Origin: Blepharisma stoltei
Lineage: Eukaryota; Ciliophora; Heterotrichea; Heterotrichida; Blepharismidae
Assembly (NCBI GenBank): GCA_914767885.1
Contig: CAJZBQ010000061.1
Location: forward strand, 124,001 to 188,000
DNA: 64,000 bases
Direction of reading: 5' to 3'
Part shown: in pieces, positions 13,001-24,100 of the stretch
How positions within the stretch are numbered: the first letter of the stretch is position 1
Layout: the number at the start of each line of letters is the position of its first letter
Translations under genes and position numbers: made by a program
The notes under the pieces: generated by a model
What the model saw: only the letters and a program-made list of their open reading frames with translations
Database searches by the model: none
Told to the model about the DNA's origin: nothing

Positions 13001-14222
13001 TTGGGATTTTTTAAACTTTGAAAAAAATATTTACTATAAAATCTATATATAAAAAAAAAACCCTCTATATGCGAACATTGCTTGCTTACGGGAGGTTAGC
13101 TATTTGACTTTATCTGGAATCCCTTTTTCTAGCAAAATAAGAGCGTTTCTGAATAATTTGAACAGTTTTAACTTATTTCCAAATATGTTTTCTTATTTAA
13201 TAGATGAGAAAGAAGGAAATACTCCATATTCTCAAGCTCAGGATTTTGGATATGAGACTGATCTAATTTTGATAAATCAAGGAAATGATTTTACATTGAT
13301 ATTGGCTTCTATTGTAGCTCTACCATTAATATATTATTTTTCGAAATGCTCTCAGAGATGGATTGGTAGTAAGCTTACTCATTACTTATTTTATTTTTAA
13401 TTATTTTATTTATTTGTTGTCAAGTACTTTGAATTTATATAAATTGACTAAATAATCATATAAAAGATAATCTAAAATAATTAAATATATAAGATGTGCT
13501 TTAAATTTAATCAAATTTTATCATATTTAAAGGTATTAAATATTTTATAGAAATAATTTCATGTTTCCTTATAAGGAGTCAGAAAAACATTAAAATCATA
13601 TCAATTTGCATTTTATTTGAGATTTTGGATTCAATGCTATCTTGAATTAGGAGCTGCAGTTAGTATAGGAATTATCGAATTAAAGTTTATTAACGCAACA
13701 CAAATAATCAATTTTATTATCTGTGCATCAGTCTGCATATTACTCATTATTACTCCAGGATTATTTTTTAGATTTTCCTATAAAAATAAAAATCAGATCC
13801 TATTACATCAAAAAACATTTTTTGCCTCTTTTGGGTCACTATTTTATGAGTTTAGAACTGACCAAGAATTTCTCACAACCCAATATTACTTTGTATTTTT
13901 TCTAAGGAGGCTTATTTATATAGTAAACTTAGTCTACTTAAGAAACTACCCAGAAACAGAAGTTACCATTAATATTGTGCTTTCCTTAATGACTATCATG
14001 CACCTATTACTTTATTCACCTTTTAAAGACCAAATATCGCAATTAAGCAACTTAGTTTCTGAAATATTAATATGTATAATAATGGGCTCCACAGCTGCTT
14101 ATTTATTTAATCTTGAGTCAAATGTGATATCTAAAATTGAAAATTGTATTGTGATTATTATTGTCATAATAATAGGGGTTCAGCTGCTTGCTTCAATAAC
14201 TATTTTTGTTAGGACTATATAG
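1090..14222 (+). CDS. g2: giant LamG/Cys-rich polytopic membrane protein (modules 1-7), 14 IESs
   Basis: Start chosen at ATG 1090, which opens a clear signal peptide (hydrophobic core LGIFILIAHAVLVLSA) before CPNDS. The coding parts carry seven laminin-G/ConA-like modules, marked by the D-P-x-P...R-G-x-Y-F signature near 1430, 2535, 4450, 5825, 6850, 8325 and 10725, alternating with CxxC-rich modules. A beta-rich domain (about 12340-12680) and a hydrophobic C-terminal bundle (12700-14220) follow. Many TGA codons stand for Trp. Fourteen inserts break the frame; removing them leaves about 8,928 nt (about 2,975 residues), nearly the size of g5. The 3' end is odd: TAG at 14220-14222 ends the protein about 28 residues before its paralogues, just after the last hydrophobic segment. 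One junction (about 9.62-9.93 kb) is unresolved, so this copy could carry a defect. Role unknown; a cell-surface binding protein is inferred. Confidence 0.85.
2086..2229. other. IES 1 of g2, 144 bp, TA-bounded
   Basis: The frame runs into TAG at 2086 straight after ...YPTQ. Joining TA 2086-2087 to TA 2230-2231 gives Gln-Tyr-Thr-Gly-Tyr-Ser, which continues the Cys linker seen in g5. Length is a multiple of 3, matching the frames on both sides. Contains no ORF. Confidence 0.8.
2714..3207. mobile_element. IES 2 of g2, 494 bp, TA-bounded, MITE-containing
   Basis: Joining TA 2714-2715 to TA 3208-3209 gives Asp-Leu-Glu-Thr-Trp-Asp-Gly, matching Asp-Leu-Glu-Lys-Trp-Asp-Gly of g5, and corrects the frame (494 = 2 mod 3). 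The right part carries a degenerate hairpin of the GTGAGCGAAC family (about 3130-3184). g5 has an IES at the same codon (37939). Confidence 0.85.
3958..4385. mobile_element. IES 3 of g2, 428 bp, holding a SINE-like copy
   Basis: Joining TA 3958-3959 to TA 4386-4387 gives ...Leu-Ile-Ile-Lys-Leu-Asp-Ser-Val-Ser-Gly, matching g5. Most of the insert (about 3976-4365) is a GC-richer element that shares its 3' half, in inverted orientation, with the element at 8983-9405, including a terminal hairpin (about 4288-4362). Confidence 0.8.
4660..4900. mobile_element. IES 4 of g2, 241 bp, CA-bounded MITE
   Basis: Ends carry inverted copies of the GTGAGCGAAC-type terminus. The only join that keeps frame and homology (Leu-Ser-Leu-Ser-Asp-Ser-Ser) uses the direct repeat TCA at 4659-4661 and 4900-4902, so the boundary is CA, not TA. 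A second internal copy of the terminal motif lies at about 4832-4850, a layout shared with other members. Confidence 0.8.
5651..5742. other. IES 5 of g2, 92 bp, TA-bounded
   Basis: Very AT-rich. TA 5651-5652 joined to TA 5743-5744 gives Leu-Phe-Asp-Thr-Asp-Phe-Gln-Gly-Ser-Tyr, as in the paralogues, and shifts the frame by the required 2 mod 3. Confidence 0.85.
7308..7475. other. IES 6 of g2, 168 bp, TA-bounded with short inverted ends
   Basis: Both edges have TATATA, so the exact TA cannot be told. Inner ends are a short inverted repeat, TATATAGCTCGAG against TATATAGCTCAAG. The join gives Ile-Ile-Tyr-Asn-Ser-Tyr-Ser. g6 has a different insert at the same codon (48122). Confidence 0.85.
7767..8015. 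mobile_element. IES 7 of g2, 249 bp, with 10-bp direct repeat
   Basis: GC-richer than its surroundings. GAGTTCCCAA occurs at 7770-7779 and 8019-8028, spaced 249 bp (multiple of 3), with TA just before each copy (7767-7768 and 8016-8017). Removal keeps frame through Ala-Leu into Val-Pro-Asn-Phe-Gln-Ser-Cys-Glu-Leu-Cys. No clear inverted ends. Open frames inside do not resemble a known protein. Confidence 0.75.
8485..8694. other. IES 8 of g2, 210 bp, TA-bounded with inverted ends
   Basis: TA 8485-8486 to TA 8695-8696 gives Ile-Phe-Ser-Lys-Gln-Ala-Asn-Ser-Gly, identical to g5. The ends are imperfect inverted repeats, both containing CTTGG, TATT and AAAAAAATC. g6 has an insert after the same Ile-Phe-Ser (about 47183). 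Confidence 0.85.
8858..9500. mobile_element. IES 9 of g2, 643 bp, transposon-like with 7-8 bp duplication, SINE nested inside
   Basis: ATTTCCAG occurs at 8858-8865 and 9501-9508. Removing one copy plus the insert (643 = 1 mod 3) restores frame and gives Ala-Ile-Ser-Ser-Ile-Ser-Ser-Thr-Pro-Gln-Gln, as in g5. The first and last roughly 100 bp are imperfect inverted repeats beginning TGGCTTCATG and TAGGTCATAC. A separate element (8983-9405) is nested inside. Confidence 0.75.
8983..9405 (-). mobile_element. SINE-like element nested in IES 9, 15-bp target duplication
   Basis: Flanked by perfect direct repeats GTCAAATTTCGATCA (8968-8982 and 9406-9420). GC-rich compared with the region. Read on the reverse strand, it ends in a hairpin (about 8985-9055) followed by a T/A-rich tail. 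It shares the sequence around GACTCAGCTCCTGC, the GAGAGGTAAAAC block, the AAAACCTAACCC block and the hairpin with the copy at 3976-4365. A long target duplication and a 3' tail suggest retroposition; no internal Pol III boxes could be assigned confidently. Confidence 0.65.
9623..9929. mobile_element. IES 10 of g2, about 0.3 kb, boundaries uncertain
   Basis: Coding sequence (Ser-Thr-Pro-Gln-Gln ... Trp-Leu-Ile-Asp-Leu-Glu) resumes at 9507 and stops making sense by about 9622; it resumes near 9930. Both ends resemble a second MITE-like family (CCCTTTGAATTGG at the left; an inverted TTTAAAGAGGAGGAG at the right). No single TA or CA join gives frame and homology together, so either the ends or one base here are misread. 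Confidence 0.55.
10023..10124. other. IES 11 of g2, 102 bp, TA-bounded
   Basis: TA 10023-10024 joined to TA 10125-10126 gives Lys-Ile-Tyr-Asn-Thr-Pro-Ile, as in g5 (Lys-Ile-Tyr-Asn-Thr-Pro-Ala). Length is a multiple of 3, matching the frames on both sides. Confidence 0.8.
11009..11616. mobile_element. IES 12 of g2, 608 bp, with extended host repeat at its right end
   Basis: TA 11009-11010 to TA 11617-11618 restores Leu-Leu-Asn-Asn-Tyr-Glu-Trp. CCTTGCTTAA is repeated at both ends (11002-11011 and 11610-11619) and similarity continues a further 20 bp upstream, so the inner right end looks like a second copy of host exon. The body is GC-richer than the genes and has no recognisable ORF. Confidence 0.75.
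12799..13096. mobile_element. IES 13 of g2, 298 bp, MITE with CA/TA boundary
   Basis: A CA at 12799-12800 and a TA at 13097-13098 are the matching edges; the join gives Gln-Ile-Leu-Ser-Tyr-Leu-Thr-Leu-Ser-Gly and the needed frame change (1 mod 3). Termini are degenerate GTGAGCGA-type motifs in inverted orientation. Confidence 0.8.
13376..13579. other. IES 14 of g2, 204 bp, TA/CA boundary
   Basis: TA at 13376-13377 and CA at 13580-13581 are the edges; the join gives Gly-Ser-Lys-Leu-Arg-Lys-Thr-Leu-Lys-Ser-Tyr-Gln, aligned with Gly-Lys-Lys-Phe-Arg-Lys-Thr in g5. Multiple of 3 and AT-rich; no ORF. Confidence 0.75.
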
Positions 14223-14897
14223 CCTAGGATAGACTTTGAGTTTCTTAGACTATAACGCTATGAGCAACTTCCGAGTTTGATTTTCTAGACAAAGTTGATG
14301 GAGTTGACTATGCGATGTCTAATATGAGAAATTTGTCAACTTTCTGAGCAAGTTTATCAGCTTGAGTTTAGTGAGCTAACTCAGGGAATGGCTGGTTTCT
14401 TCACATAATAGCGGTCTAAAATTGCTCTTAGGCTATATATGATTTTTTTAGAGCTAAGTTCAACACTGGAAATATCGACAAAGTAAAAATACTTCCGATT
14501 CACAGCCAAATTGTGCAAAAAGTAAAGAAAGCTGATCAAAAAATTATTTTATAATTTAATTTAGGAACCTTCATATTATTATATATGATACTTAAATCTA
14601 ATAAAATTAATTTATATAACTTAGTGCTTAGAAAAGAATTAGAAAAATAGTAAAATAACTTTAGTATTGAATATAATAGCTTAGAGTAAATTGTGCTAAT
14701 ATATTTAGACAATCTTAATTGTAATTATTATTCAATTTTTAGTTTAGAATACCTATAGTGAAGATATCAAACAAAACAACTAAAATAATTTCAATTAGAA
14801 CAAAAATTGATCAAATTTAAATAAACTTATTTTCAATATACAATTTTTGATTTAATTGGAAATAATTATATTATATAATGACTTAGACAATATATAA
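14223..14897. other. Intergenic region g2-g3
   Basis: About 0.7 kb of AT-rich DNA between the g2 stop and the g3 upstream block. The first part is slightly less AT-rich and could hold decayed coding sequence, but I cannot match it to the C-termini of the paralogues. No RNA gene seen. Confidence 0.4.
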
Positions 14898-14969
14898 TCA
14901 AATATTTCCTCAATAAAATTTTTTAGTTCTTAATATCTAATTATTGATTTGTTTCACCATGATGCCATA
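14898..14969 (+). promoter_or_regulatory. Conserved upstream block of type I genes (g3 copy)
   Basis: This block, containing AAATATTTCCTCAATAA, CTTAATATCTAAT and GATTTGTTTCACCAT just before the ATG, is conserved upstream of g6 (52120-52202) and g7 (58645-58735). It probably holds the core promoter and short 5' leader; recent duplication could also explain the conservation. Confidence 0.5.
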
Positions 14970-17900
14970 ATGAATTTTATTCTGATTATTATCTTCAAAG
15001 CTGTGCTCATCTGGTCATTTGGCCCACATGGCAACTATAATTGAGGAATAAAGCCTAGTCACTTTTATCTTAAACATAAAATTGACTACAAAAAAGCAAA
15101 TCCTTCCCTATTTAGCTGAATTACTCAGAATATTTGTTTCAGCGTTTGCACAATACTAACCGAAGATAAGGCAAATTCGCTTGAAATGAATTTTTCAAGT
15201 GTTCAAGATTTAGCAGCTACAAATTTCTCATACTCAAATATTTCTCCTCAAAATTTGCTTATTCCAATCTATCCTTCATTTCGCGCTAAGCAATCCCTGA
15301 TACTATCTCCCAATCAGGAATTTTATTTTGATGGAGCTTCAAGCATCATAGAAAACCTAAAATTTAAACTATATGATTATTTTAAGTGGGTTTTATCAAT
15401 AAATCCACTCTATCGAGAAAAAGTTTCAAATTCTCATATATCGAAGTCAAACATTTTTTCAGACTTTTATAATCCACCTTATCATTTAATTGTGCTTTAT
15501 GCATTTTTGAATTTTTTTATTTGTAAAATTCTGGATTTAGCAAATAGAGATGCCAGTCTCAATTTTCAGCTAATTACTATAGCTGGTCTCATAACACAAG
15601 TTTATTGCGGCTCTTTCTATTTCTCATACCAAAACATATTATTTTTGTCATATTGTCCTACAGGATATTTACAAAATACAAGCACATATACCTGCGATTT
15701 CAATTTTCTTGTTACGCTTACCTTGACTTTAAATAATAAGATTATTCTCGACCAAGGAGGAGGGATTTTGGTAGGAAATTCGATAAGTAATACTTATCCA
15801 AATTATGATGCAAATGATCCTTATCCAGCTGAATCGAGAGGCTACTACTTTACATCTAATAGTTATTTAGCATCACCTCTTATGCTTGCTCCAACATTTT
15901 CAATTGCTATTTGGATAAAAGCCCTATCAGCAGGAGTAGTTCTAGTCAAACCTATACCAGCATACCAATGGTCTTTAGAAATTTTGCCCTCAGGATATCC
16001 TATGCTTTCCCTACTTATGTCAGATTCTTCAACTACAATTTCAGTAGCAGGAAGTTCTAATGTTCTGGATGGATGATTCTTTGTTTCATTTGACGGACAC
16101 ATTAATACTGACGGGACCACAACAATAAGCTCGTATATTGATGGATCATTCTTACAATCTTTCACAACAGCAACTGCATTGTATATGCAAGACAGTACTT
16201 CAGGAAATGCATATATAGGACATGATATCATTGGATTTACAGGCTTTATTTGGAAAGCGAGAATTTATTGCTTAAATAATTATTACTTAGATGAATGGCG
16301 AACATCAGGATGCACATCAACCTGCACAAAATGTTCAGCTGATTTAAGTTGTCCAAGTGATTGTCCACTAGACAAGTATATTGATGGCTCATCTTGTAAA
16401 GACTGTAAGACAAACTGTAATAAAGGATGCGTAAGTTCTGATACCTGCAATTTATGTTTGACTAAAGAATGTGCTACATGTACAGCATTCATAGGGACAG
16501 GCTCATGCTTGACTTGCATTACGAATGCTGTTAGTGATGGAAATGGAGGTTGCACTTGCGACGCATATGCATTTTGGATATCTTTAACTGAATCATGTGA
16601 AAGATGTGATGTGCTTTGCCCGAATTGCCTAAAAACAACTTATTTTGAGTGCTCAGCTTGCTCAGGGAGCTATCAATTAGTTGGAAATGTCTGTCTAAAT
16701 GGCTGCCCTTATGGGTTTAGCGGGTCTTGCTTGCCTGTAACAACCCCTGTGATAGATAAGTCTTTCAATGTAGATTTTCAAGGCTTTTATGGAGTTTTGA
16801 CAACAGGAACCAGCTCATCATCTTTTCAGTTTTTTAACACTCCAGAATCAGTTGACCCTATTCCTGCCTATATGAGAGGCTTATATTTTGATGGGAGTAC
16901 TTATCTTTTATCATCTATATCAATACTCCTTTCTCATAGCTTTTCTATTGGATTATGGCTATATGTAACAGCGAGTGGGGATATATTGGAAAAACAAACT
17001 CGGCTTATTTTATCATCATCAGGGGCTACAGCTATTATGGAAGATCCTACCCAAGCCACAGCTTCTAGAGCTTTGTCTTCTGGCACAATACTTAGTGATT
17101 GGAATTATTTGTCAGTTACTTTTGCATATTCATCTGGTAGTACAGCTATCACAATCTATGTAAACAGTGTTGTAGCTTCAACCCTGCCAGTTTCAAATTA
17201 TATTTATAGAGACCTTGCTTCCACAAACTTAATGGTTGGCAAAAGCAGCTCGTCTGGGTTTAAAGGGTTTATTAACTCCTTTCAGCTCTGAAATGTACCA
17301 ATCAGCTCTTTTTCAAGCTATATTAATGCTGTATGTGGATCAGGGCACGCTTGTTTATGGTCTTGTGACTTGTCTCATTTTTGAAGCGGATCTTCTTATA
17401 TATCCTGCAATTCATGCAGCAAAGGCTGTGTAAGAGCCGGAAATTGCAATGTCTGTGATGATTTATTATGCTTAATATGCACTGGTTTTGGATCAGGAAA
17501 ATGCACTCAATGCGTTTCTAATGCTAGTATTATAGGCACAAATTGTCAATGCAATTCTGGATATTATTGGAATAATATTAATGAAAGCTGTGCTCTATGC
17601 GATATATCATGCAAATCATGCACATCTGCTAATTGGTATGATTGCTTGACGTGTTATAATGGATTTTATATGGTTTTAGGAATTTGCTCTTCAAGCTGTC
17701 CATCAGGATATAATTCTTCATCTGCAGGTGTGTGTGTATTTTCTCAAGAAAAAATATTTGATTTAAATTTGAATACTCTGAATGGTATAGTGTATGATAA
17801 TGCAAGCTCAATTCCAGTTATAACTGGATCAGCAAAACAATTTTATCCAGACTACGAAGCCGATGACCCTATTCCTGCTTACCTAAGAGGCTTCTATTTT

Positions 17901-20336
17901 AATGGAGAATCTTCAATTTTAAGGATGCCAGAGTACTCAACCTATACATCGCCAAAACTTGTTATAGCCCCTACCTTTACTATTTCTATATGGCTTAACA
18001 CTGAAACGTCCTATTCTGCTATAATTTCAAAGCACGACATTTCTGAAAATTACTCAACGCTTTACTATATTTCTCTAATAGCAGGCAAGCCAACAATTTC
18101 TATTCTAATAAGCTCATCTGCATTTTTTTACACATCCCAAGCATCGCTTAATAATTATGAATGGAGCCATATTGTATTTACTTTGAAAATGAACAGTGGC
18201 TCTAATATAATTTCAAGCTATGCAAATGGGTTATTTGACTCTTCTACGACGACAGGATATGGAACTTTTAATGATGTAGGTCCTCATACCACAACGACTA
18301 TAGGAGCTCAAATTAGCTCTTCAGCAGTTTATAATTATTATCAAGGCTTTATTTATACTATTCAGATTTTTAATGCACTAAAACCTATATCAAGCCTATC
18401 GACTACATCTTGTACTGAAATATGCAGTGTTTGTCCTATCAGCCAAGTATGCATACCTAATTGCAAAATAAAAGAATATTGAAGTGGCCCAGCTTATAAT
18501 AAATGCTATAATTGTGATATTAAATGTAAAAGCAGCTGCAGAGACTGACGAGATACTTGCTCGCTTTGTGATGATTTATTATGTGAATCCTGTAGTGATT
18601 ATTCAAGCTGTGAAACTTGTAAAGAGCATGCTATTAACCCTGATTCATGCGCCTGTGATGAAAACTATATACTTGATGATACCCAAAGTAATAAATGTAT
18701 TCCAATTGAGTCGGGCGGATTTAAAGGGGAAGATGGACACTTTCATAAATGTCCAAATTTATGCTCATCTTGTGAGTCTCTTACAAAATGCACAGCTTGT
18801 TTAAGTAATGCTAGTCTTAAAAGCAGCCTATGCTATTGCAATTTAGGATATAATGGGATAAATAGTTGTATTTTAGTCTCTTTTTCAGCAAAGCTTACAG
18901 TTTTGGCTGATAACTCTTTATATCTGATTTTTTCTGAAAGTCTAGCCAAAAATCTCTCTACTTCAGATTTTGTTATAATAATTGGAAATCAAGGAGAAAT
19001 TTCATCTAAATTAGAAAAAATGAATGAAACATGCTACTATATTTCTTTAGCAATTACTGAGAAAATTTCCCAAGGTACTTTAGCTATTATTCAATTCTTA
19101 GATTTATCAAAAGTAAAATCGGTATCAAATGGCATCTTAAATTCATCAGAGATTTCTGCAAGCTTAAACTCATATGATCCAGAATCAAATTCGCCAATTA
19201 CTGAGTCAGTCTCATCTCAATCTAAAACAGCATCTCAAACAACTGTAGCTATAGTTGCTTCTATGTCAATTATAAATTCAAGTCCAAGCTCTTTATGATG
19301 CCTGATGAACACTATGCAAATTCTGAGCTACATGACTTTATCAGGGATCCCTTTTTCAAGCAAAATGAGATCATTTTTGAATAATTTGAATTCTTTTAAT
19401 TTATTCCCTAACGTTTTCCCATATTTTATAGATAAAAGCAAAGGAAATACTCCATATTATCAAGCTGAAGAATTTGGATTTGACAATGATTTAATCCTAA
19501 TAAATCAAGGAAATGATTTTACATTGCTATTAGGCTCAATTGCGGCTCTACCTTTAATTTTATATTTTTCTCGATGCTCTAATAGATGGATAGGTAATAA
19601 ATTTACAAAAAGATTGGGAGATTATCAATATGCCTTTTATTTTAGGTTTTGGATTCAATGCTATCTTGAGTTAGGAGCAGCTGCATGTATTGGACTTACA
19701 ATTTTTGAATTTAGCAATATTACACAAATTGCAAATTTTGCTTTGTGTTTAGGTCTTTGCATATTACTAATAGCTACCCCAGGTGCATATTTTTGGTTTT
19801 CTTATAAAAATAAAGCCCGTATCGAAACCCGTGATAAAGCATTTTTTGCCTCATTTAGCACATTTTTTTATGAATTTCGAACAGATAAAACACTGATAAC
19901 AACCCAATACTATTTTCTATTTTTTGCTAGAAGGCTAGTTTATATAATAAACTTGGTTTATTTGAGAGATTATCCACAAACCGAAGTGACTGTGAATATT
20001 GTTCTTTCCTTTTTAACTATGATGTACTTAGCTTTGTGCTGGCCCTTTGAAGATCAAATTTTACAAATAGCCAACTTAGTGACTGAAATATTGATTTTCT
20101 TAATAATGAGCGCTACATCTGCTTATTTATTTAATTTTGAGCAAGAAGTTATAGAAGGGATTGAGGATTCTATTATCATCATTGTCCTAGTTATTATAGC
20201 AATTCAAACAATTTCTTCAATAATTATTTTTTCTAAAACATTATACCAAGCTATTAAAGAAAAACTTGTGAAGTCAGGAATTGTCAAAGAAAACAATAAT
20301 CCGCAATGTAATCGTATTAGAAAAATTCAAATATAA
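14970..20336 (+). CDS. g3: intact short-form LamG/Cys-rich polytopic membrane protein (modules 3-4-7), no IES
   Basis: One uninterrupted frame of 1,789 codons (1,788 residues) from ATG 14970 to TAA 20334-20336 once TGA is read as Trp (for example 16074-16076 and the TGA opening the codon after FQL near 17289). Order: signal peptide (MNFILIIIFKAVLIW); a hydrophobic segment near 15490-15620; LamG module 3 (about 15710-16270); Cys linker; LamG 4 (16750-17290); Cys linker; LamG 7 (17750-18400); Cys linkers; beta-rich domain (18880-19200); about eight hydrophobic segments (19230-20260) with a basic cytoplasmic tail. The 4-to-7 join falls in a Cys linker (about 17520, between KCTQCVSNAS and IIGTNCQCNS), so modules 5 and 6 were lost in frame. 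It is close to g7 and g8 across the gene and its 3' flank but lies inverted about 40 kb away. It is the best template for judging the broken copies. Confidence 0.92.
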
Positions 20337-21186
20337 TAATTAAGCAAAATGTGAAGCTTTAAATGTTTAAAAGATTATAATTTAGCTATAATGATAATTA
20401 TTTTCCGTTGAAAACCGATAAAGCTTAGGTTTTAGATGTTTGAGCTTAAAAGCAAAAAATAATCTGCTGGAGAGATCTAATAACATTTATATTTTAATTG
20501 CAGGCTTTTATTTCGGATTTGTCAATACTCATTGAACTAAAAATGGTCAAAATGAAAATAGGGTCTCATTTTAAACATATTAAATAAAAAATAATTATTT
20601 CTTCCATAACTAGATAGTTGAAAACTGATAAAAAACTAGGTCTAAATGTTTGAATTTTAATGTAAAAATAATCTTTTAATGAGATCCAATTTTAACAGGT
20701 TTTTATTTTCGAATTTGCCAATATTCATTGGACTAAAAACGTTTAAAATAAAAATGGGTCTCATTTTAAGCATATTAAAGTAAAATAATTATTTCTTTAA
20801 TAACTAGCAAACTAGCTTCAATCGTTTTTTAAATGTTTTTAAAATTATCAAAGTTATATATATTTATTTTAATATTTTAATTTAAAAGCAACTGAATAAA
20901 ATAAGCGTTGTTAACCACCTGAGAAGCATTTCAAAAATCCCATTTTAAAAAATATTCGAATTTCATGAATTAAAATTTTTCAAATAAGTGATGCTTATTG
21001 TTATATATCGATTTTATACCTCAAACTTAAATTATATAAATTATTATAAAAAGGCTGAATAATTAAGCAAAATTGAATTATTTGGAATTTAAAGTAAGCT
21101 TCGACATATAAAAAATTAAATTATATATAATTTCATATAAAATAATCAGTCTTTTGTCAAAATAAAAGCTAAAATGATAAGTTTTA
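20337..21186. repeat. Convergent g3/g4 spacer with an imperfect tandem repeat
   Basis: Two tandem, diverged copies of about 210 bp start near GTTGAAAACCGATAAA (about 20408) and GTTGAAAACTGATAAA (about 20618), each running through a GGTCTCATTTTAA block to an AATAATTATTTCTT block. The same sequence, inverted, forms the 3' flanks of g7 (52840-53090) and g8 (59580-59800), where I see it once. The rest is AT-rich and featureless. It probably includes the 3' UTRs of both genes. Confidence 0.6.
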
Positions 21187-24100
21187 TTATTTAATTTTTG
21201 CTATCTCGCATGAATTGACCTTTAAAAATTTTTGTTTTTCTAGCTTATACTTGATAATCTTATATAACGTCCTTACAGAAATAACTATTGAAGCTAAAAT
21301 CTGAATTCCCATAATAGCTATTACAATTGATACAATCACTTCCTCAATAATTGACAAATTTTCTTGGTCTAAATTAAATAAATAAATAGAAATAGTGGTC
21401 ATTATGAAAAAAATACCTATTTCAGTCAATAAATTACAAATTTGTAAAGTATAGTCTTTAAATGGCCAAAAGAAAAATAAATGCATTATAGTCATTATTG
21501 AAAGAACGACATTAATTGTTACTTCAGTTTGTGGATAGTTTCTTAAGAAGACCAAACTTATGATATAGATAAGTCTCCTTATAAAAAATACAAAATAATA
21601 CTGTGTTGCAAGTAACCCTCGATCAGTTCGAAATTCATAAAAAAACGAGCTAAATCGTCTATTAAAGGTTTTTTCTCGCGACTGGATCCTATTTTTATTT
21701 TTATAAGAAAACCAAAAAAACACTGCTGGAGCAATAGCATGCAAAATATAAATAGCTATACATATAAGAAAATTCGCTATCTGAGTGATATTATTAAATC
21801 CAAAAGTAATAAGTCCAATACTTGCAGCTGCTCCTAGTTCTAAATAGCATTGTATCCAAAATCTCAAATAAAAGGCAAACTGATAAGCCTTCACAGTTTT
21901 CATAAATTTCTTACCAATTCATCTGAATGAGCATTGAGAAAAAAATAAAATAATAGGAAAAGCTAAAAATGAAGCCAATATAAGCGTAAAATCATTTCCA
22001 GTATTTAATAGTATCAGATCAGTATCAAAACCAAACTCTTTTGCTTGAGAATACGGAGTTTTTCCTTCATCTTTATTCGTAATATATATAAATGCATTTG
22101 GGAATAAGTTAAAGGAGTTCAAGCTATTCAAAAAAGCGCTTATTTTTTTAGACAAAGGGATCCCTGATAATGTCAAGTAGCTGAGGATTTGTAAAGTATT
22201 CATCATGCTCCATAGAGAGCTCGGATTAGGATTGATAATCGACAAAGCAGCTACTAAAGCAACAGTCGTCTGAGCTATTGTTTCTGCTTGAGAACTGACT
22301 GCAGCAATAGTAGGCGAATATGGAGCAGGGTCATAAGAATTTAAAGATGCTGAAATTTCTGACGAATTTAAGAGCCCATTTGAGACTGATCTCACTTCTG
22401 TCAAATTTAAAAACTCAAGCGTAGCTAATGTCCCTTTAGATACTTCTTCTGTAATTTTTATAGTAATATAATAGCAAGTATTATTCACCTCCTCAATTTT
22501 ATAGGAAATATTTCCTAGCTTTGCAATTTTTATGGTAAAATCATTTGTAGTAAGTTTTTTAGCAAGACTGTCTGAAAAAGTGAGATACAGAGAATTATCT
22601 GATAAAACGGAGAGTTTTGCTGAAAAAGGAACTAAAATACAATTTTTAGTACCGTTATAGCCTATATTGCAATAACAGAGATTATTAATTAGACTCGCAT
22701 TTTCTACACAAGCAGAGCATTTAGTAAGGGATTCACAAATAGTGCAGTAATTTGGACAAGGATAAAAAATTCCAAAATGTATTTGTTCACTCACGGAGGG
22801 GTTAATTTTTTTTTTTTATATATAAATTTTTTTTCGAAATTTTAAAAAAATCCTAATACGCAAAAATTGGAAAGCAAATATTAATTTAATATATATAAAA
22901 TTTATGTTTTTAAAAAGCAATTTGTTTAAAATTAAACAGAATTAGCACTAGATTTCATTATGCTAATTATCACTTATATATCAAAAATTTTTTCCATAAA
23001 AAATTTTTCTATTAAAAAGTTTTTGTTCACTCACAGAGGATGGGTTTTTTGGGCAAAAAATAGCGATTTTTCTAATGGTTTTGTTCACTCACAGAGGGGG
23101 AGTTAGGATCTCTAAATCCACCAGCCTCAAGAGGAATGCAGCTGCTATTATTGGAAGCATCTAATACATAATTTATGTCACAGATACAGGAATCAGGATT
23201 AATCGCATACTCTTTGCAAGCTGAGCATCCAGAAGCTGAATAATCAGTGCAGACGTCACATAATAAATTACTACAAAGCGAACATGTAGATCGCCAATCT
23301 CTGCAAGTTTTTTTGCATTTAATATTGCAATTATAGCATTTATTATATGCAGGGCCACTCCAATATTCATTTATTTTGCAGTTAGGTATGCATGCTTGGC
23401 TGATAGGACAAACACTGCAAGGTTCGATGCAAGATGTTGTCGATAGACTAGATATTGATTTTGCTGTATTAAATATTTGAATAGTATAAATAAAGCCTTG
23501 ATAAAAATTATAAACTGCTGACGAGCTAATTTGAGCTCCTATAGCCATTGTGGTATGAGGACCTATATCAAGAAAAGCTCCATAACCTGTCATTCCTGAT
23601 GAATCAAGCACTCCATTGATATAGCAGGAAATCTTATTGTAGCCATTTTGAGCAGCTTCTAATGTATATACAATATGGCTTCATTCATAGTTATTGAGTG
23701 ATGCTTGACATGAGTAAAAGAAAGGGGATGAGCTTATTAGGAGAGAAATTGCAGGTTTACTGCTTATTAATGAGATAAAATAAAGAGCTGAGTCCACAAG
23801 AATTTGTTTTCTGATATATGAGGGGTTAATTTTTATGATTTTTTTTATGTAAGCTATCTAAAATTTAAGCAAAATCAGCTTGAGACTACATTATAATATT
23901 CATTATATGTCAAATCCAAAAAAAAAAATTTGCTCACCAAAAAGCAGTAATTTTAGATTTTTCCAATATATTTTGAATCTAGTCAAGGGAGGAGTGAGTA
24001 AATTATCAGAAATGCTATTTTTTGACAATAGAGCTGAGAATGATGTTTCGGTGTTTAACCATATAGAAATAGTAAAGGTTGGGGCTATAATGAGTTTTGG

